NCBI GenBank assembly: GCA_027859235.1
Contig: JAQIBE010000285.1
Coordinates: forward strand, 1-43,173
Length of the DNA: 43,173 nucleotides
Source of the DNA: Desulfobulbaceae bacterium
GTDB lineage: Bacteria > Desulfobacterota > Desulfobulbia > Desulfobulbales > SURF-16
Direction: 5' to 3'
Shown: positions 19,951-30,124 of the stretch, one piece after another
Layout of the letters: the number at the start of each line of letters is the position of its first letter
Numbering within the stretch: position 1 is the first letter of the stretch
Position numbers and translations under genes: made by a program
The notes under the pieces: generated by a model
What the model saw: only the letters and a program-made list of their open reading frames with translations
Database searches by the model: none
Told to the model about the DNA's origin: nothing

Positions 19951-20766
19951 ATGAAATTGTCACAAAAAATCGGCTTTCTAGGCGGCGGCCAAATGGCTGA
20001 AGCCCTTATCAAGGGAATGATTCAGGGAGATCTGGTCGAGCCATCACAACTTTTTGTGATTGATCCCGTTGCAGCCCGTTGTGATCTGCTTAATGGCTTG
20101 TATCACATTAATGCCTCAACCGATAACAAGCCTATTTGGCAATGTGATATCATAATCATTGCCGTGAAGCCGCAAGTCATGGGGGGGCTTCTTGATAGCT
20201 CTAAAGATTTTATTACAAGTCACCATCTATGTATTTCAATCGCCGCAGGTGTGCCGCTTTCTTTTATGGAGGGAATATTAGAGGAGGGGTGCCGGGTTGT
20301 CCGGGTTATGCCGAATACCCCGGCGCTGGTGCTTGAAGGGGCATCGGCCCTGAGCCCCGGAGCGAATGTTTCTAAAGAAGATATGGTTATGGCGAAAACT
20401 ATTTTTGATGCGGTTGGCTCAAGTGTTGTGTTGCCGGAACAGTATCTCGATGGTGTTACAGGTCTCAGTGGTTCAGGTCCGGCCTATGTCTTCACATTCA
20501 TTGAAGCAATGATTGAGGCAGGGCTTAAGGTGGGTCTGCCCCGTGCTGAAGCTGTCGCCTTAACAAATCAAACTATTTTAGGATCAGTGAAGCTTGCCAT
20601 GGAAACAGGAAAACATCCCGCTGAATTAAAGGCTATGGTAACATCACCTGGTGGGACAACCATTGCCGGGCTGCATGAACTTGAGAAGGCCGGGTTTAAA
20701 GCGGGTGTGATGAACTGTGTTGAGGCTGCCGCCAACCGCTCCATTGAACTGGGGAAACTCTTTTAG
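19951..20766 (+). CDS. proC: pyrroline-5-carboxylate reductase
   Basis: KIGFLGGGQMAEALIKGM, VMPNTPALVLEGASAL, GVTGLSGSGPAYVFTFIEAM, MVTSPGGTTIAGL. Confidence 0.95.
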   Translation: MKLSQKIGFLGGGQMAEALIKGMIQGDLVEPSQLFVIDPVAARCDLLNGLYHINASTDNKPIWQCDIIIIAVKPQVMGGLLDSSKDFITSHHLCISIAAGVPLSFMEGILEEGCRVVRVMPNTPALVLEGASALSPGANVSKEDMVMAKTIFDAVGSSVVLPEQYLDGVTGLSGSGPAYVFTFIEAMIEAGLKVGLPRAEAVALTNQTILGSVKLAMETGKHPAELKAMVTSPGGTTIAGLHELEKAGFKAGVMNCVEAAANRSIELGKLF

Positions 20767-20769
20767 CCC

Positions 20770-21606
20770 ATGTCTATTGTGAAAAAGATAGGACTCATTC
20801 GGAAAAAGGGTTCTGATTCTGCTGTGAAGATTGGTCATGAATTGCAGGCTTGGCTGGTGGCAAAACAGTACACCGTTGTCATGGACCATATTGACGATTC
20901 TCTGGATATGCTTGTTGTCCTGGGTGGAGACGGCACACTCCTGCGTATTGCGGATCGGGCCAGCCGCTATGATATCCCTGTTGTTGGAATTAACCTGGGT
21001 ACTCTGGGGTTTCTCACGGAAGTTGCGGTGAAAGACCGAATTGCCGCCCTTGAAATCATACTGGCTGGCAATATAACCATTGAGCATCGTATGATGTTTC
21101 AAGCTCGACTGGTTGGTCCTGCAGACCGAAGTGAATGGGTCAACAGCCTTAATGATATTGTTATTTCCAAGGGTACCATTGATAGACTCGTGCGTTTATG
21201 TACCTGGGCAGACCAGCAGTTTGTTGCCTCGTATAAGGCCGACGGTTTGATTATTTCCACCCCTACAGGGTCAACGGCATATAATTTATCAGCAGGCGGG
21301 CCAATTGTTCATCCGAGTATTGCCTCGATCCTGATGACGCCAATTTGTCCTTTTATGCTGGAATCAAGGCCTGTGCTCCTGCCTGATGATGTAGTGGTCA
21401 CGGCCCGTTTAACGGGGCAGGCAAGGGATGTGAAGGTCATTGTTGACGGGCAGCCTGTGTGGGATATGAAGGAAGAGGATTCTCTTGAGGTGGTTGTCAG
21501 TGATAAAAAATTGCAACTAATCTGTTCCCCCTGGGAAGGCTATTTCGATATTCTGAGGAATAAGTTGAACTGGGGTGGTAAGCCTGATGTTTTCCTTAAG
21601 GATTGA
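20770..21606 (+). CDS. nadK: NAD kinase
   Basis: VVLGGDGTLLRIAD, GINLGTLGFLTEV, DGLIISTPTGSTAYNLSAGGPIVHP. Confidence 0.95.
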   Translation: MSIVKKIGLIRKKGSDSAVKIGHELQAWLVAKQYTVVMDHIDDSLDMLVVLGGDGTLLRIADRASRYDIPVVGINLGTLGFLTEVAVKDRIAALEIILAGNITIEHRMMFQARLVGPADRSEWVNSLNDIVISKGTIDRLVRLCTWADQQFVASYKADGLIISTPTGSTAYNLSAGGPIVHPSIASILMTPICPFMLESRPVLLPDDVVVTARLTGQARDVKVIVDGQPVWDMKEEDSLEVVVSDKKLQLICSPWEGYFDILRNKLNWGGKPDVFLKD

Positions 21607-22258
21607 TGGAGTCCCACAACGCCATTGGGGTATCAATAATAATCTGTGCATCATGATCCTGCAGCTCCTGCCTTGATCTAAATCCCCATGTGACTCCCAC
21701 ACTGATCATCCCACCATTCTGGGCTGTCTGCATATCCACTTTGGAATCACCTATAAACATAATGTCTGCTGGTTGGAGTTGTAAACTATGGGCAATGGCA
21801 AGGGCCCGGCCCGGGTGGGGCTTTTTCCGCGCATGATTCACTGTGCCCAAGATATGGCTGAAATGCAGGTCGCCAAAATAATAGGCAGCCATGGTTTGCA
21901 CAGTGGCTTCATTTTTGTTTGAAAGAATATTAATGGGGATGTCCTTACCCGTCAGACTTTGCAAGAGATCCATAACGCCAGGGTAAATTGCTGTTTTTGA
22001 TTTCCAGTTCCCGTCATAATGATTGCTGATGAGAGAGACACATGTATTGATGTTGTCCTCAGTGCGCTGGGATATGGGTAATATCGCGCGGGCGAGAGCA
22101 GCGATGCCGTTGCCAACGAAATAGCAATAATCGGAGGTGGGGTGGGTTGGGTGACCCAGTAAGGTTAAGGCGTGATTACAGCTGTCAGCAATATCTTCAA
22201 TGGTATTGAGCAATGTCCCGTCAAGATCAAAAATGACGGCTTTTGGCGAAGAGTACAT
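21596..22258 (-). CDS. gph: HAD hydrolase, phosphoglycolate phosphatase-like
   Basis: KAVIFDLDGTLLNTIEDIADSCN, LSNKNEA, FIGDSKVDMQTAQNGGM. Confidence 0.88.
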   Translation of the reverse strand: MYSSPKAVIFDLDGTLLNTIEDIADSCNHALTLLGHPTHPTSDYCYFVGNGIAALARAILPISQRTEDNINTCVSLISNHYDGNWKSKTAIYPGVMDLLQSLTGKDIPINILSNKNEATVQTMAAYYFGDLHFSHILGTVNHARKKPHPGRALAIAHSLQLQPADIMFIGDSKVDMQTAQNGGMISVGVTWGFRSRQELQDHDAQIIIDTPMALWDSINP

Positions 22259-22499
22259 GGATAATGACTTCTTTTTCTTGAGGATTAGAAGGAGGTGTGG
22301 CTGGTGTGAATGGCTCTTTTTTCTGCTTGACCAAATATCATATAACCACTATGTTTGAGACCTTTTTTGATGATCCGTGTCTTCACTGTTTTCAACATGT
22401 TAAGGTTGAAATGAAGGTCATGAACACCACAAAATTTATTTTAGCCAAAGTGGCAAATGTTGTATATCTTTATTTCAATTTTTTTGGAGGAATACGTTA

Positions 22500-23429
22500 A
22501 TGACTATTCAAGTATGTGGACACAGTAACCCTGATACCGATTCCGTAGCTGCAGCCCTGGCTTACGCCGTACTTTCAACTGCTATGGGTGATGATGCTGT
22601 TGCCGTTATGCAATCCACTCCGGACAAACTCAATCCAGAATCTACAGTTGTGCTCGGAAAATTCGGTCTGACTGCGCCTGCAGAGATTACTGATGCGGCT
22701 GGCAAGAAAATTGCTCTGGTTGATCACTCCGATATCGGTCAGGCTCCTGCCAATATCAAGGATGCTGAGGTTGTGGCGATTGTTGATCATCATAAACTTG
22801 GTGATATTACAACGAATAATCCTATTCTGATCAACTGCCAGCCTGTTGGTTGTACCTGTACTGTTTTGAATGAAATGTTCAAAATGAATAATGTTGCTAT
22901 CCCTAAGGATATTGCCGGCGCCATGCTTGCTGCTATTCTTTCTGATACGGTAAACTTCAAATCCCCCACCTGTACTGCTAAAGACAAGGCCGCTGTTGCC
23001 GATTTGAAAGTTGTCTCTGGTGTTGATGATACGGATGGCTTGTTCATGGATATGCTGAAGGCAAAGTCGGCTGTTGCCGGTGTTCCTGCTCAAGATCTTC
23101 TTTTCCGCGATTACAAAGATTTTGACATGAATGGTAAAAAAGTTGGTGTTGGCCAGCTTGAGCTTGCCACCCTTGATCAGGTAGCTGATATCCGTGATGA
23201 TCTTTTGAAGGCCATGCAGGATACAAAAGCTGATGGCCGCCACACCGTTCTTCTCATGCTCACCGATGTTGTAAAGGAAGGTACTGATCTTCTTGTTGTT
23301 TCTGATGAGCCTGCAGAGATTGAAGCCGCTTTTGGTGGTAAACTCGAAGGTGTTTCTTTTTGGGTTGACGGTATGATGAGCCGTAAGAAGCAAACTGTGC
23401 CAAATCTGCAAAAGCAATTTGGCTGCTAA
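22500..23429 (+). CDS. ppaC: manganese-dependent inorganic pyrophosphatase (DHH family)
   Basis: CGHSNPDTDSVAAALAYA, VDHSDIGQ, IVDHHKLGD, SDTVNFKSPT, C-terminal SRKKQTVPNL. Confidence 0.95.
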   Translation: MTIQVCGHSNPDTDSVAAALAYAVLSTAMGDDAVAVMQSTPDKLNPESTVVLGKFGLTAPAEITDAAGKKIALVDHSDIGQAPANIKDAEVVAIVDHHKLGDITTNNPILINCQPVGCTCTVLNEMFKMNNVAIPKDIAGAMLAAILSDTVNFKSPTCTAKDKAAVADLKVVSGVDDTDGLFMDMLKAKSAVAGVPAQDLLFRDYKDFDMNGKKVGVGQLELATLDQVADIRDDLLKAMQDTKADGRHTVLLMLTDVVKEGTDLLVVSDEPAEIEAAFGGKLEGVSFWVDGMMSRKKQTVPNLQKQFGC

Positions 23430-23434
23430 TTCTG

Positions 23435-23510
23435 TTTAGGGGCCGTTAAGAATGTTGATCCGGTAAGCGTAGACTCCGTTGTATCAATTTCTTTACGGCC
23501 CCTTATGCAG
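23435..23510 (-). repeat. dispersed palindromic repeat, copy 1
   Basis: Reverse complement CTGCATAAGGGGCCGTAAAGAAATTGATACAACGGAGTCTACGCTTACCGGATCAACATTCTTAACGGCCCCTAAA; near-identical to the copy at 40031-40106. Confidence 0.88.
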
Positions 23511-23553
23511 CTGCTTAGCATTTAACTAGTTCATCTGTTTTGAGCTGTTAAGC

Positions 23554-23596
23554 AAAAGGGGAAGATTGGCCTACCGGTCAATCTTCCCCTTTTTTA
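23554..23596 (+). terminator. Rho-independent terminator (bidirectional)
   Basis: AAAAGGGGAAGATTG / CAATCTTCCCCTTTT 15-bp stem with T tract. Confidence 0.9.
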
Positions 23597-23641
23597 TGTT
23601 TTTTCTAAGGTGTTTGATTCAGGAACAAACGTTCCTGATCC

Positions 23642-25174
23642 CTAATGGACCAAGCCGACATCCCTTGTGTAGTTGAAATCATCTGAGTGATCTTCCGTAT
23701 GACAGGTGAGGCAGATCGTTTCTGGGACCGCTTGCGTGAGTCTATGGGCTGCAGGGTTCTGGATATGCTGTTTTCCCGGCCCATGACAGGCCTCACAGCC
23801 GACCTGTTGTAATCGTTGTGGGATTAATGCCTGAATATGAGCCAGCCGTTCAGGAAGTCCTGTGACGTGGCAGAATATACAGTTTGGATTATTGTCGTCT
23901 GCTTTGTTCACCAGGGTGGAAAATGCAGTGGAATGACTGGTCTTTTGATAGGATTCATAAATAAATTCATGGCATGACTTACAGGAATCTGATCCCGCAT
24001 AAACATCAAATCGTTGTGACACGTCTTTTTTACGTCTCAATGTATTGGCTGTTTTGCGGCTATTCTTTAAAATCTGAGTGGTTTGCGGTTCGTCAAGAAT
24101 GGCGGGTCTTAAAGGGTGGAGACTTTGTTGATAGCTGGAGTAAGTGATAATGTCAGCATCTTCTTTGGGTTCCGTACGGTTTGCAAGCTCTGTTTGCAAC
24201 CTCTGCAAATGTTGCATTTTTTCATTATAGTCTTGTAATGCTGTAGGGTTCTGTCTGTATGCCTCTTGCGCTCCGCCTCTTTTGTCAATTCTGTTTTTAA
24301 ACCAGTTGAGTCTGTCAATCTCATTTCTGAGTTCCATGTGAGAAAGATGTTCTGTTTGCCACGTTTTTGCTTTCTGCCAATCAATTTTTAATTCACCGAC
24401 ATATTTGCCCTCTTTAGGGGTATGGGTCAGAATTGTATTGTCTACAAGCTGGAGCTGTTGGCCATTTAGGGATTGACCTGCCTCTAAAATGATGTGGATG
24501 TCTTGGTATTTTCTGGCAATACTTATATTCTCGTCATGGCTGAGGTTAGAGAGGAGCACAAGCATATCCATGTCTTCAGGAAGCTGTTGCAGTGTTTTGT
24601 CCAGTGCCTGCTGCCAGTCCTGGATGACGTAGCTGTTTTCCGTATTTTCTGGCAGTTGTCCTGTAATGCCGACAATGCCAATGTGTAAATTGCCCTTATT
24701 GATCAGGGTATATGGGGTGAATTCTAACGCGCCACTCTTTTTATCGACAATGTTGGCGCTGAGAAAGGGAAAGGAGGCCTCTTTTTCAAGCTCTTTAAGA
24801 AATGGTATGCCCATTTGCAGGTCATGGGTGGCTATGCCAATGGTGTCATAGCCCATGAAATTAAAACATTTAATGATTGCCAAGCTGTTTGCCAGGGCCA
24901 CTTCCCGCGATTTCTCTTGATGATTGGGCTTAAAGAAGAGTGAGCCGCTATCGATAAAGAGATTGGAGGGGACATGGAGTTTTACATCGGCACAAAAAGT
25001 AGCGCGTTTAGGCAGACCGCCTAATTGATTCGTCTTTCAACCGCAGGGTTCGACCTTGCCATGCATGTCATTGGAGTAATAAATGCTAAGCTCTTCGGCC
25101 CCAATGATATTGGCACTGAGAACCAGTGAAAATATAAGGGAAACAGCTGTGAGGTATGTTTTTAAAGGATTCAT
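23642..25174 (-). CDS. putative selenoprotein: UshA-like metallophosphoesterase fused to a tetraheme cytochrome c domain (510 aa, Sec46 at TGA 25039-25037)
   Basis: Read-through frame MNPLKTYLTAVSLIFSLVLSANIIGAEELSIYYSNDMHGKVEPCG-U-KTNQLGGLPKRATFCADVKLHVPSNLFIDSGSLFFKPNHQEKSREVALANSLAIIKCFNFMGYDTIGI...; four CxxCH motifs (CKSCH, CIFCH, CEACH, CLTCH). SECIS-like TTAGGC-GGTCT-GCCTAA at 25024-25008, loop 18 nt after the TGA. Confidence 0.88.
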
Positions 25175-25176
25175 AG

Positions 25177-26493
25177 TTATTTCTGTCTGTTTGCCAGAAT
25201 CTGCCGCCATTTAAGCAGGCGATCCTTGACAAGGGCTTCATGCCCGCGGTTTGACGGTTCATAATAGGTTGCCCCTGTTAGTCTTTCGGGGAGATGATCC
25301 TGGTCAACTAAGGCTAAAGGGTCATCGTGGGCATATTTATACCCTTTGCCGTATCCTAATTCCTTGGTTAGTTTTGAGGTGCTGTTGCGTAAATGGTGAG
25401 GCACAGGAAGGGAACCGGTTTGTTTAATATCCTGGCGAACCTTTGTGAAGGCCTGGTACACGGCATTACTCTTTGGGGCTGTTGCAAGGTAGAGCACGGC
25501 CTGGCTCAGGGCCAGTTCCCCTTCAGGGCTGCCGAGCATCTGGTAACTGTCCCGTGCGGCTATGGCAAGGTGTAATGCCTGGGGGTCGCTGTTGCCTATG
25601 TCTTCAGAGGCAAAGCGGATCATTCGGCGGGCGGCATAGAGCGGATCTTCTCCTGCCATGAGCATGCGGTTGAGCCAGTATAAGGCCCCGTCCGGATCAC
25701 TGTCACGCAGACTCTTATGCAGGGCTGAAATTTGATTATAATGCTCTTCGCCGTCCTTGTCATAGTGTAATGAGTTGCGGGAAAAGGCCTCTTGAAGCAG
25801 GTCCAGGGTAACGGCTTTACTGCCGTCATCCTGTTCTGTGGCGAGGGAACCGGCAATTTCAAGTGAGTTGAGGAGTCTTCTGGCATCGCCATCGGCAAGG
25901 TTGATGAGTAAATTCAGACACTCCTCACAAAAGCTGATGCCTGCCTGGTTAAAGCCGAATTTGGGATGGCTGATGGCCCTGGCGCTAATCTGTTTACAGT
26001 CGTCATGGCTGAGCGATTTCAAGGTTAAGACACGACAGCGGGATAAGAGGGGGGCCACAACCTGAAACGAGGGGTTTTCTGTGGTGGCACCAATGAGGGT
26101 AATGAGGCCGCTTTCCACATGGGGCAGAAATCCATCCTGCTGGCTCTTGTTAAAGCGGTGAATTTCATCAACAAAGAGCAGGGTGGGTGTACCTTGGAGC
26201 TGCAGTTTCTCCGCCTTGGCTATGATGGCACGAATATCCTTTACCCCGGCAAGTACTGCTGATAAAAACATAAACTCATACTTGGATTGCTTGGCGAGGA
26301 GCCGGGCCAGGGTTGTTTTTCCTGTGCCCGGGGGGCCCCAAAGAATAAGAGATGGGATGGCGCTTATGGCCATTAAGGTAGACAGGAATTTCCCCTCACC
26401 GATTAAGTGGCTTTGGCCAACAACCTCATCAATATGCTGGGGGCGAAGTTTTTCGGCAAGGGGCCGTGGGTCATGGAAAAGTGAAGGGGTCAT
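25177..26493 (-). CDS. rarA: replication-associated recombination protein A (RarA/MgsA AAA ATPase)
   Basis: [62 protein letters not shown]. Confidence 0.96.
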   Translation of the reverse strand: MTPSLFHDPRPLAEKLRPQHIDEVVGQSHLIGEGKFLSTLMAISAIPSLILWGPPGTGKTTLARLLAKQSKYEFMFLSAVLAGVKDIRAIIAKAEKLQLQGTPTLLFVDEIHRFNKSQQDGFLPHVESGLITLIGATTENPSFQVVAPLLSRCRVLTLKSLSHDDCKQISARAISHPKFGFNQAGISFCEECLNLLINLADGDARRLLNSLEIAGSLATEQDDGSKAVTLDLLQEAFSRNSLHYDKDGEEHYNQISALHKSLRDSDPDGALYWLNRMLMAGEDPLYAARRMIRFASEDIGNSDPQALHLAIAARDSYQMLGSPEGELALSQAVLYLATAPKSNAVYQAFTKVRQDIKQTGSLPVPHHLRNSTSKLTKELGYGKGYKYAHDDPLALVDQDHLPERLTGATYYEPSNRGHEALVKDRLLKWRQILANRQK

Positions 26494-27293
26494 GCTGAAT
26501 TGTCCTGTGCTTTTTCTATGATGATTTCGGCCATTCTCTCAGAGGTGAATACCAACGATTCAAGGTCCAGGTAATCCAGGACATTTGCCGGATATAAAAT
26601 CTTCACCTTGGCAGCAAAACCATCCTCACGGTCTTCATCCCAGAACAGGATCTGCTGAGGGATTTGGGGCAGAACATGTACCAGGGCAACCATGTCAGCA
26701 CTCCTGCTTTCTTGAATGATGCCGCCAACAGCAGTGCAGTAAGCTTCACGTTGAGCCCGTGTTTTCCCTGTGAAAAGTGCGGCAAGTTTCTTTTCGCAAT
26801 AGGTTTCAAGGGTTCTAATCTTAGAAATGGAGTTGGGTAAACTTTCAAAACCAATCCAGTCTGAATGGGGGGGGGTACCGCCACCAGAATGGATGTAATT
26901 ATAGATGAGAATCTGATCCCGTGGGTCGATGGGTTCAACGTCATTAATGAGCAGTGACGATTTACTCATAACGATCTGTTGACCCAGATACGAAAAGTGT
27001 AAACTATTGTCTTTACAGGTTGCCTGTAGAGGAGATGCTAATGACGCAAAATCAAGTGGTTGGATTTTACCTTTTAAATGGGCAATCAGATCCAGATCAT
27101 GTTCACGCCCAAGGTCGCTGAGGCCCGTATTCCTTCCTTGGCTTAATTCTAGACCCTGGAGATCAATATAGGGACATTTATGCGGATCTTCACCACTCTT
27201 AGAGACATTGGCCGCAAAGGCGAGACATGCAGGATAACCGCATTCCCCACAATTGGTCCTTGGTACACGTTTTAATATATCATGAGGATTCAT
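26490..27293 (-). CDS. Fe-S-cluster N-terminal motif plus DUF3786-like protein
   Basis: RVPRTNCGECGYPACLAFAANVSKSGEDPHKCPY (4-Cys cluster motif) followed by a DUF3786-like region. Confidence 0.75.
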   Translation of the reverse strand: MNPHDILKRVPRTNCGECGYPACLAFAANVSKSGEDPHKCPYIDLQGLELSQGRNTGLSDLGREHDLDLIAHLKGKIQPLDFASLASPLQATCKDNSLHFSYLGQQIVMSKSSLLINDVEPIDPRDQILIYNYIHSGGGTPPHSDWIGFESLPNSISKIRTLETYCEKKLAALFTGKTRAQREAYCTAVGGIIQESRSADMVALVHVLPQIPQQILFWDEDREDGFAAKVKILYPANVLDYLDLESLVFTSERMAEIIIEKAQDNSA

Positions 27294-27295
27294 GG

Positions 27296-27553
27296 TTAAA
27301 TGACAAACTTGATGTCAATATGTTCGCGAAATTGCATAAAGATTGAATCCCGGTGGTCTTGGCATGTAACGGCAATTTCCAGGTTCATGGAAACATATTT
27401 GCCCGAGCTTGACTTTTTTGATTCGCTGATGGAATACTTGGCTTCAGCAAGTATCTCAACAGAGGCTTGGGTAATGGCACTGATATCATTACCAATTAAC
27501 GTATATTGCCATGCACAGGGATAGATTATTTCAGGTTTTTTTTGCGTAGTCAT
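27296..27553 (-). CDS. DUF493 / YbeD-like protein
   Basis: YPCAWQYTLIGNDISAITQASVEILAEAKYSISESKKSSSGKYVSMNLEIAV. Confidence 0.78.
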   Translation of the reverse strand: MTTQKKPEIIYPCAWQYTLIGNDISAITQASVEILAEAKYSISESKKSSSGKYVSMNLEIAVTCQDHRDSIFMQFREHIDIKFVI

Positions 27554-27776
27554 AGTGATGATAGTAATTAAGGATTAATAACAGACTAATATAACGACCC
27601 GCAAACGATGTTACCACCTCTTTTTATAAGTCCTGTTGTGGTATGCCTTACTGGTGAATATGAGCATCGGCAAACCATGCTTCATCCTTGTCAAATTGCG
27701 GAGCCTTGACTATCATCCGGCTGGGTCGCTGACCCGGGTTTAAGATTTTTAACCGTACTGTTGTAAAAGGAAAATA

Positions 27777-29507
27777 ATGAGATCAGAGTTTTTAGCCACC
27801 AGTCCCGCTGACCTGAAGAAGAGGGGATATGATCCAGTTGATATTATTCTTGTAACGGGTGATGGTTATGTGGATCATCCGTCTTTTGGCATCGCCATGG
27901 TTGGTCGTTTGTTGGAGGAACATGGCTATAGTGTTGTTATTTTGAGTCAGCCCAGTCACCTTGATGCTGAAAGTTTTAAGCAGTTTGGTAAGCCACGTTT
28001 GTTTTTTGGCATCAGTTCCGGTAATCTCGACTCCATCGTTTCAAATTATACCGGCAACGGCAAGGTCCGTAATACGGATCAGTTTTCCCCTGATGGTAAT
28101 CCCTTTATTGATAAGACGAGAACGATTAAACGTCGGCCTGATCACGCGGTTATGCGTTATTCGCAACTGGCAAAACAGGCCTATCCTGATGTGCCGTTAG
28201 TCTTGGGCGGCGTTGAGGCGTCCCTGCGGCGATTTTGTCATTATGACTATAAGCAGAACAAGATTCGCGGCTCGGTTCTCACTGATAGTAAGGCTGATAT
28301 TCTTGTGTATGGCATGGGTGAAAGGGCCATTGTTGAAATTGCTGACAGGTTGCAGAATAAGGAAAATATTTCCGGTATTGCCGGTACATGTGTTCGGCTG
28401 ACCCCGAAAGAGTATGGCACATTTAAAGATGTGCATCCCATTGATATTACTCTTCCTTCCCATGGGGATATTCAAAGCAATAAAGATTGTTTTTTAGATG
28501 CGGAGTTGTTGATCGATAAATATGCCCGCTCGCAGAAGAAGGTGGTGCTCTGTCAACAGCAACAGTCCCATTATGTGGTGCAATTTCCAGCGCAAAAGGT
28601 GCTGCAGCAGGAGGAACTGGATCATCTCTACCAGTTGCCTTTTACCCGCCGTTGTCATCCTGATTTCGCCAATATCCCAGCCCTTACCATGATCAAGGAT
28701 TCGGTGACCATTGTCCGTGGTTGCTGTGGGAACTGTTCTTTCTGCGCGATTACGCGGCATCAGGGTGCGGAAATAAGCAGCCGCAGTCAAGAATCCATTG
28801 TCAGGGAAGTGAAAGACATCGCCAGGGATCCTGATTTCAAAGGAACGATCTCTGATCTTGGCGGTCCAACTGCAAACTTGTTTGCTACATCCTGCGCAAA
28901 GGGGGGGTGTAGTAAGCGGGATTGTCTCTTTCCTGAGGTGTGTCCATCTTTGCAGGTTGACGAAGATTCTTTTTTAACATTACTGCGTGAGTGCATGCAG
29001 ATAAAGGAGGTGCGCCATCTCTTTATTTCCTCTGGCTTGCGCATGGAATTGTTACTTAAGACCCCAAAACTTCTGGCTGAAATTGTAAATAACCATACCC
29101 CCGGATTAATGAAAATTGCGCCAGAGCACACAGTGAGTAGTGTTCTTGGTTATATGCATAAACCGGGATTTCATGTTCTGGAAAAGTTTCTGTCACTTGC
29201 CCGGCGTCTGTATGCAAAGAAAGGGCAAAAGCTGGGGGTTTCAGCCTATCTCATTGCTTCTCACCCTGGTTGCAAAATTCCTGACATGCATCAGCTAGTC
29301 AATGATTTACACAGGTGTAAACTTGAAATCAGTCAGTTTCAGGACTTCACCCCCACACCTGGCACCATTGCTACGGCAATGTATGTCAGTGGCAAGGATC
29401 GTAACAAGAAAAAGATTCATATTCCTTCGGTGAATGAGCGGCTCCAGCAAAGAAAGATTCTGGAAAAGGCTATGAACCTGGATTCCCATAAAAGATATAC
29501 AAAATAA
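27777..29507 (+). CDS. YgiQ-family radical SAM protein
   Basis: DLKKRGYDPVDIILVTGDGYVDHPSFG; IVRGCCGNCSFCAITRHQG (CxxxCxxC-type); SDLGGPTANL. Confidence 0.93.
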   Translation: MRSEFLATSPADLKKRGYDPVDIILVTGDGYVDHPSFGIAMVGRLLEEHGYSVVILSQPSHLDAESFKQFGKPRLFFGISSGNLDSIVSNYTGNGKVRNTDQFSPDGNPFIDKTRTIKRRPDHAVMRYSQLAKQAYPDVPLVLGGVEASLRRFCHYDYKQNKIRGSVLTDSKADILVYGMGERAIVEIADRLQNKENISGIAGTCVRLTPKEYGTFKDVHPIDITLPSHGDIQSNKDCFLDAELLIDKYARSQKKVVLCQQQQSHYVVQFPAQKVLQQEELDHLYQLPFTRRCHPDFANIPALTMIKDSVTIVRGCCGNCSFCAITRHQGAEISSRSQESIVREVKDIARDPDFKGTISDLGGPTANLFATSCAKGGCSKRDCLFPEVCPSLQVDEDSFLTLLRECMQIKEVRHLFISSGLRMELLLKTPKLLAEIVNNHTPGLMKIAPEHTVSSVLGYMHKPGFHVLEKFLSLARRLYAKKGQKLGVSAYLIASHPGCKIPDMHQLVNDLHRCKLEISQFQDFTPTPGTIATAMYVSGKDRNKKKIHIPSVNERLQQRKILEKAMNLDSHKRYTK

Positions 29508-29558
29508 GACGCTGGCTCCCGGGCCGTCTTCTCTCTAGAGATCCGGACCAGACAGGTG

Positions 29559-30122
29559 CTAAAAATTGACCACCGTATAGGTGTCGATCTGCACATCTTG
29601 TTTCTGCCAGTCATCCGGCTGCAATCCAGCCTTCAGGGCTAAATGCTGCAGGAAGAGTTGTGGCTCTGGAAGTTGTTCCCAGACCTGGGGAAGGAAGGTT
29701 GCGCTGCAGTGGTCATAGGTCAAGGTGACACCATCCAGGCCTGGGCGAAGTTTCTGGAGAAGGTCCCGGGGCGAGGTGAAGGTCAGGGGGGCAGGGTCTG
29801 AGAGGATGGAAATCTCTATGTAAATTTCAGCCAGTTCCTCAGGGGTTACAGGGGGAAAACGGGAATCGTGAAGGGCCGCAAGGACGGCATAATCCTGAAC
29901 GCCAGAACGAATTGCAGCATGGGGTGTCAGGGTGCCTATACAACCTCTGAGCTGTTTATTCTTATGTAAGGTGACGAATACACCCATTTTCTGTGCAAAG
30001 AGCGGATCTGCAATCCCCTCTTTTACGAATTCTGAATCGCCATGTAAGCCCAGTTCTTTTTCAATACTGAAACGAGCGAGTTCCCGCAAAATTTGTTTTT
30101 GGTTCTCCGTGAATGTTGGCAT
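29559..30122 (-). CDS. AMMECR1-domain protein (AmmeMemoRadiSam system protein A-like)
   Basis: FVTLHKNKQLRGCIGTLTPHAAI...DSRFPPVTPEELAEIYIEISILSDP. Confidence 0.9.
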   Translation of the reverse strand: MPTFTENQKQILRELARFSIEKELGLHGDSEFVKEGIADPLFAQKMGVFVTLHKNKQLRGCIGTLTPHAAIRSGVQDYAVLAALHDSRFPPVTPEELAEIYIEISILSDPAPLTFTSPRDLLQKLRPGLDGVTLTYDHCSATFLPQVWEQLPEPQLFLQHLALKAGLQPDDWQKQDVQIDTYTVVNF

Positions 30123-30124
30123 GG

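Noticed and set aside
22297-22500. 67-aa ORF before ppaC
   Set aside because: No RBS or recognisable similarity; probably the ppaC leader.
22575-23417. 280-aa minus-strand ORF antisense to ppaC
   Set aside because: Mirror frame of a strongly conserved gene; no family resemblance.
23435-23510. Dispersed repeat as an attC site
   Set aside because: Ends (TTAGGGG/CCCCTTA) do not fit RYYYAAC/GTTRRRY geometry and the context is not cassette-like.
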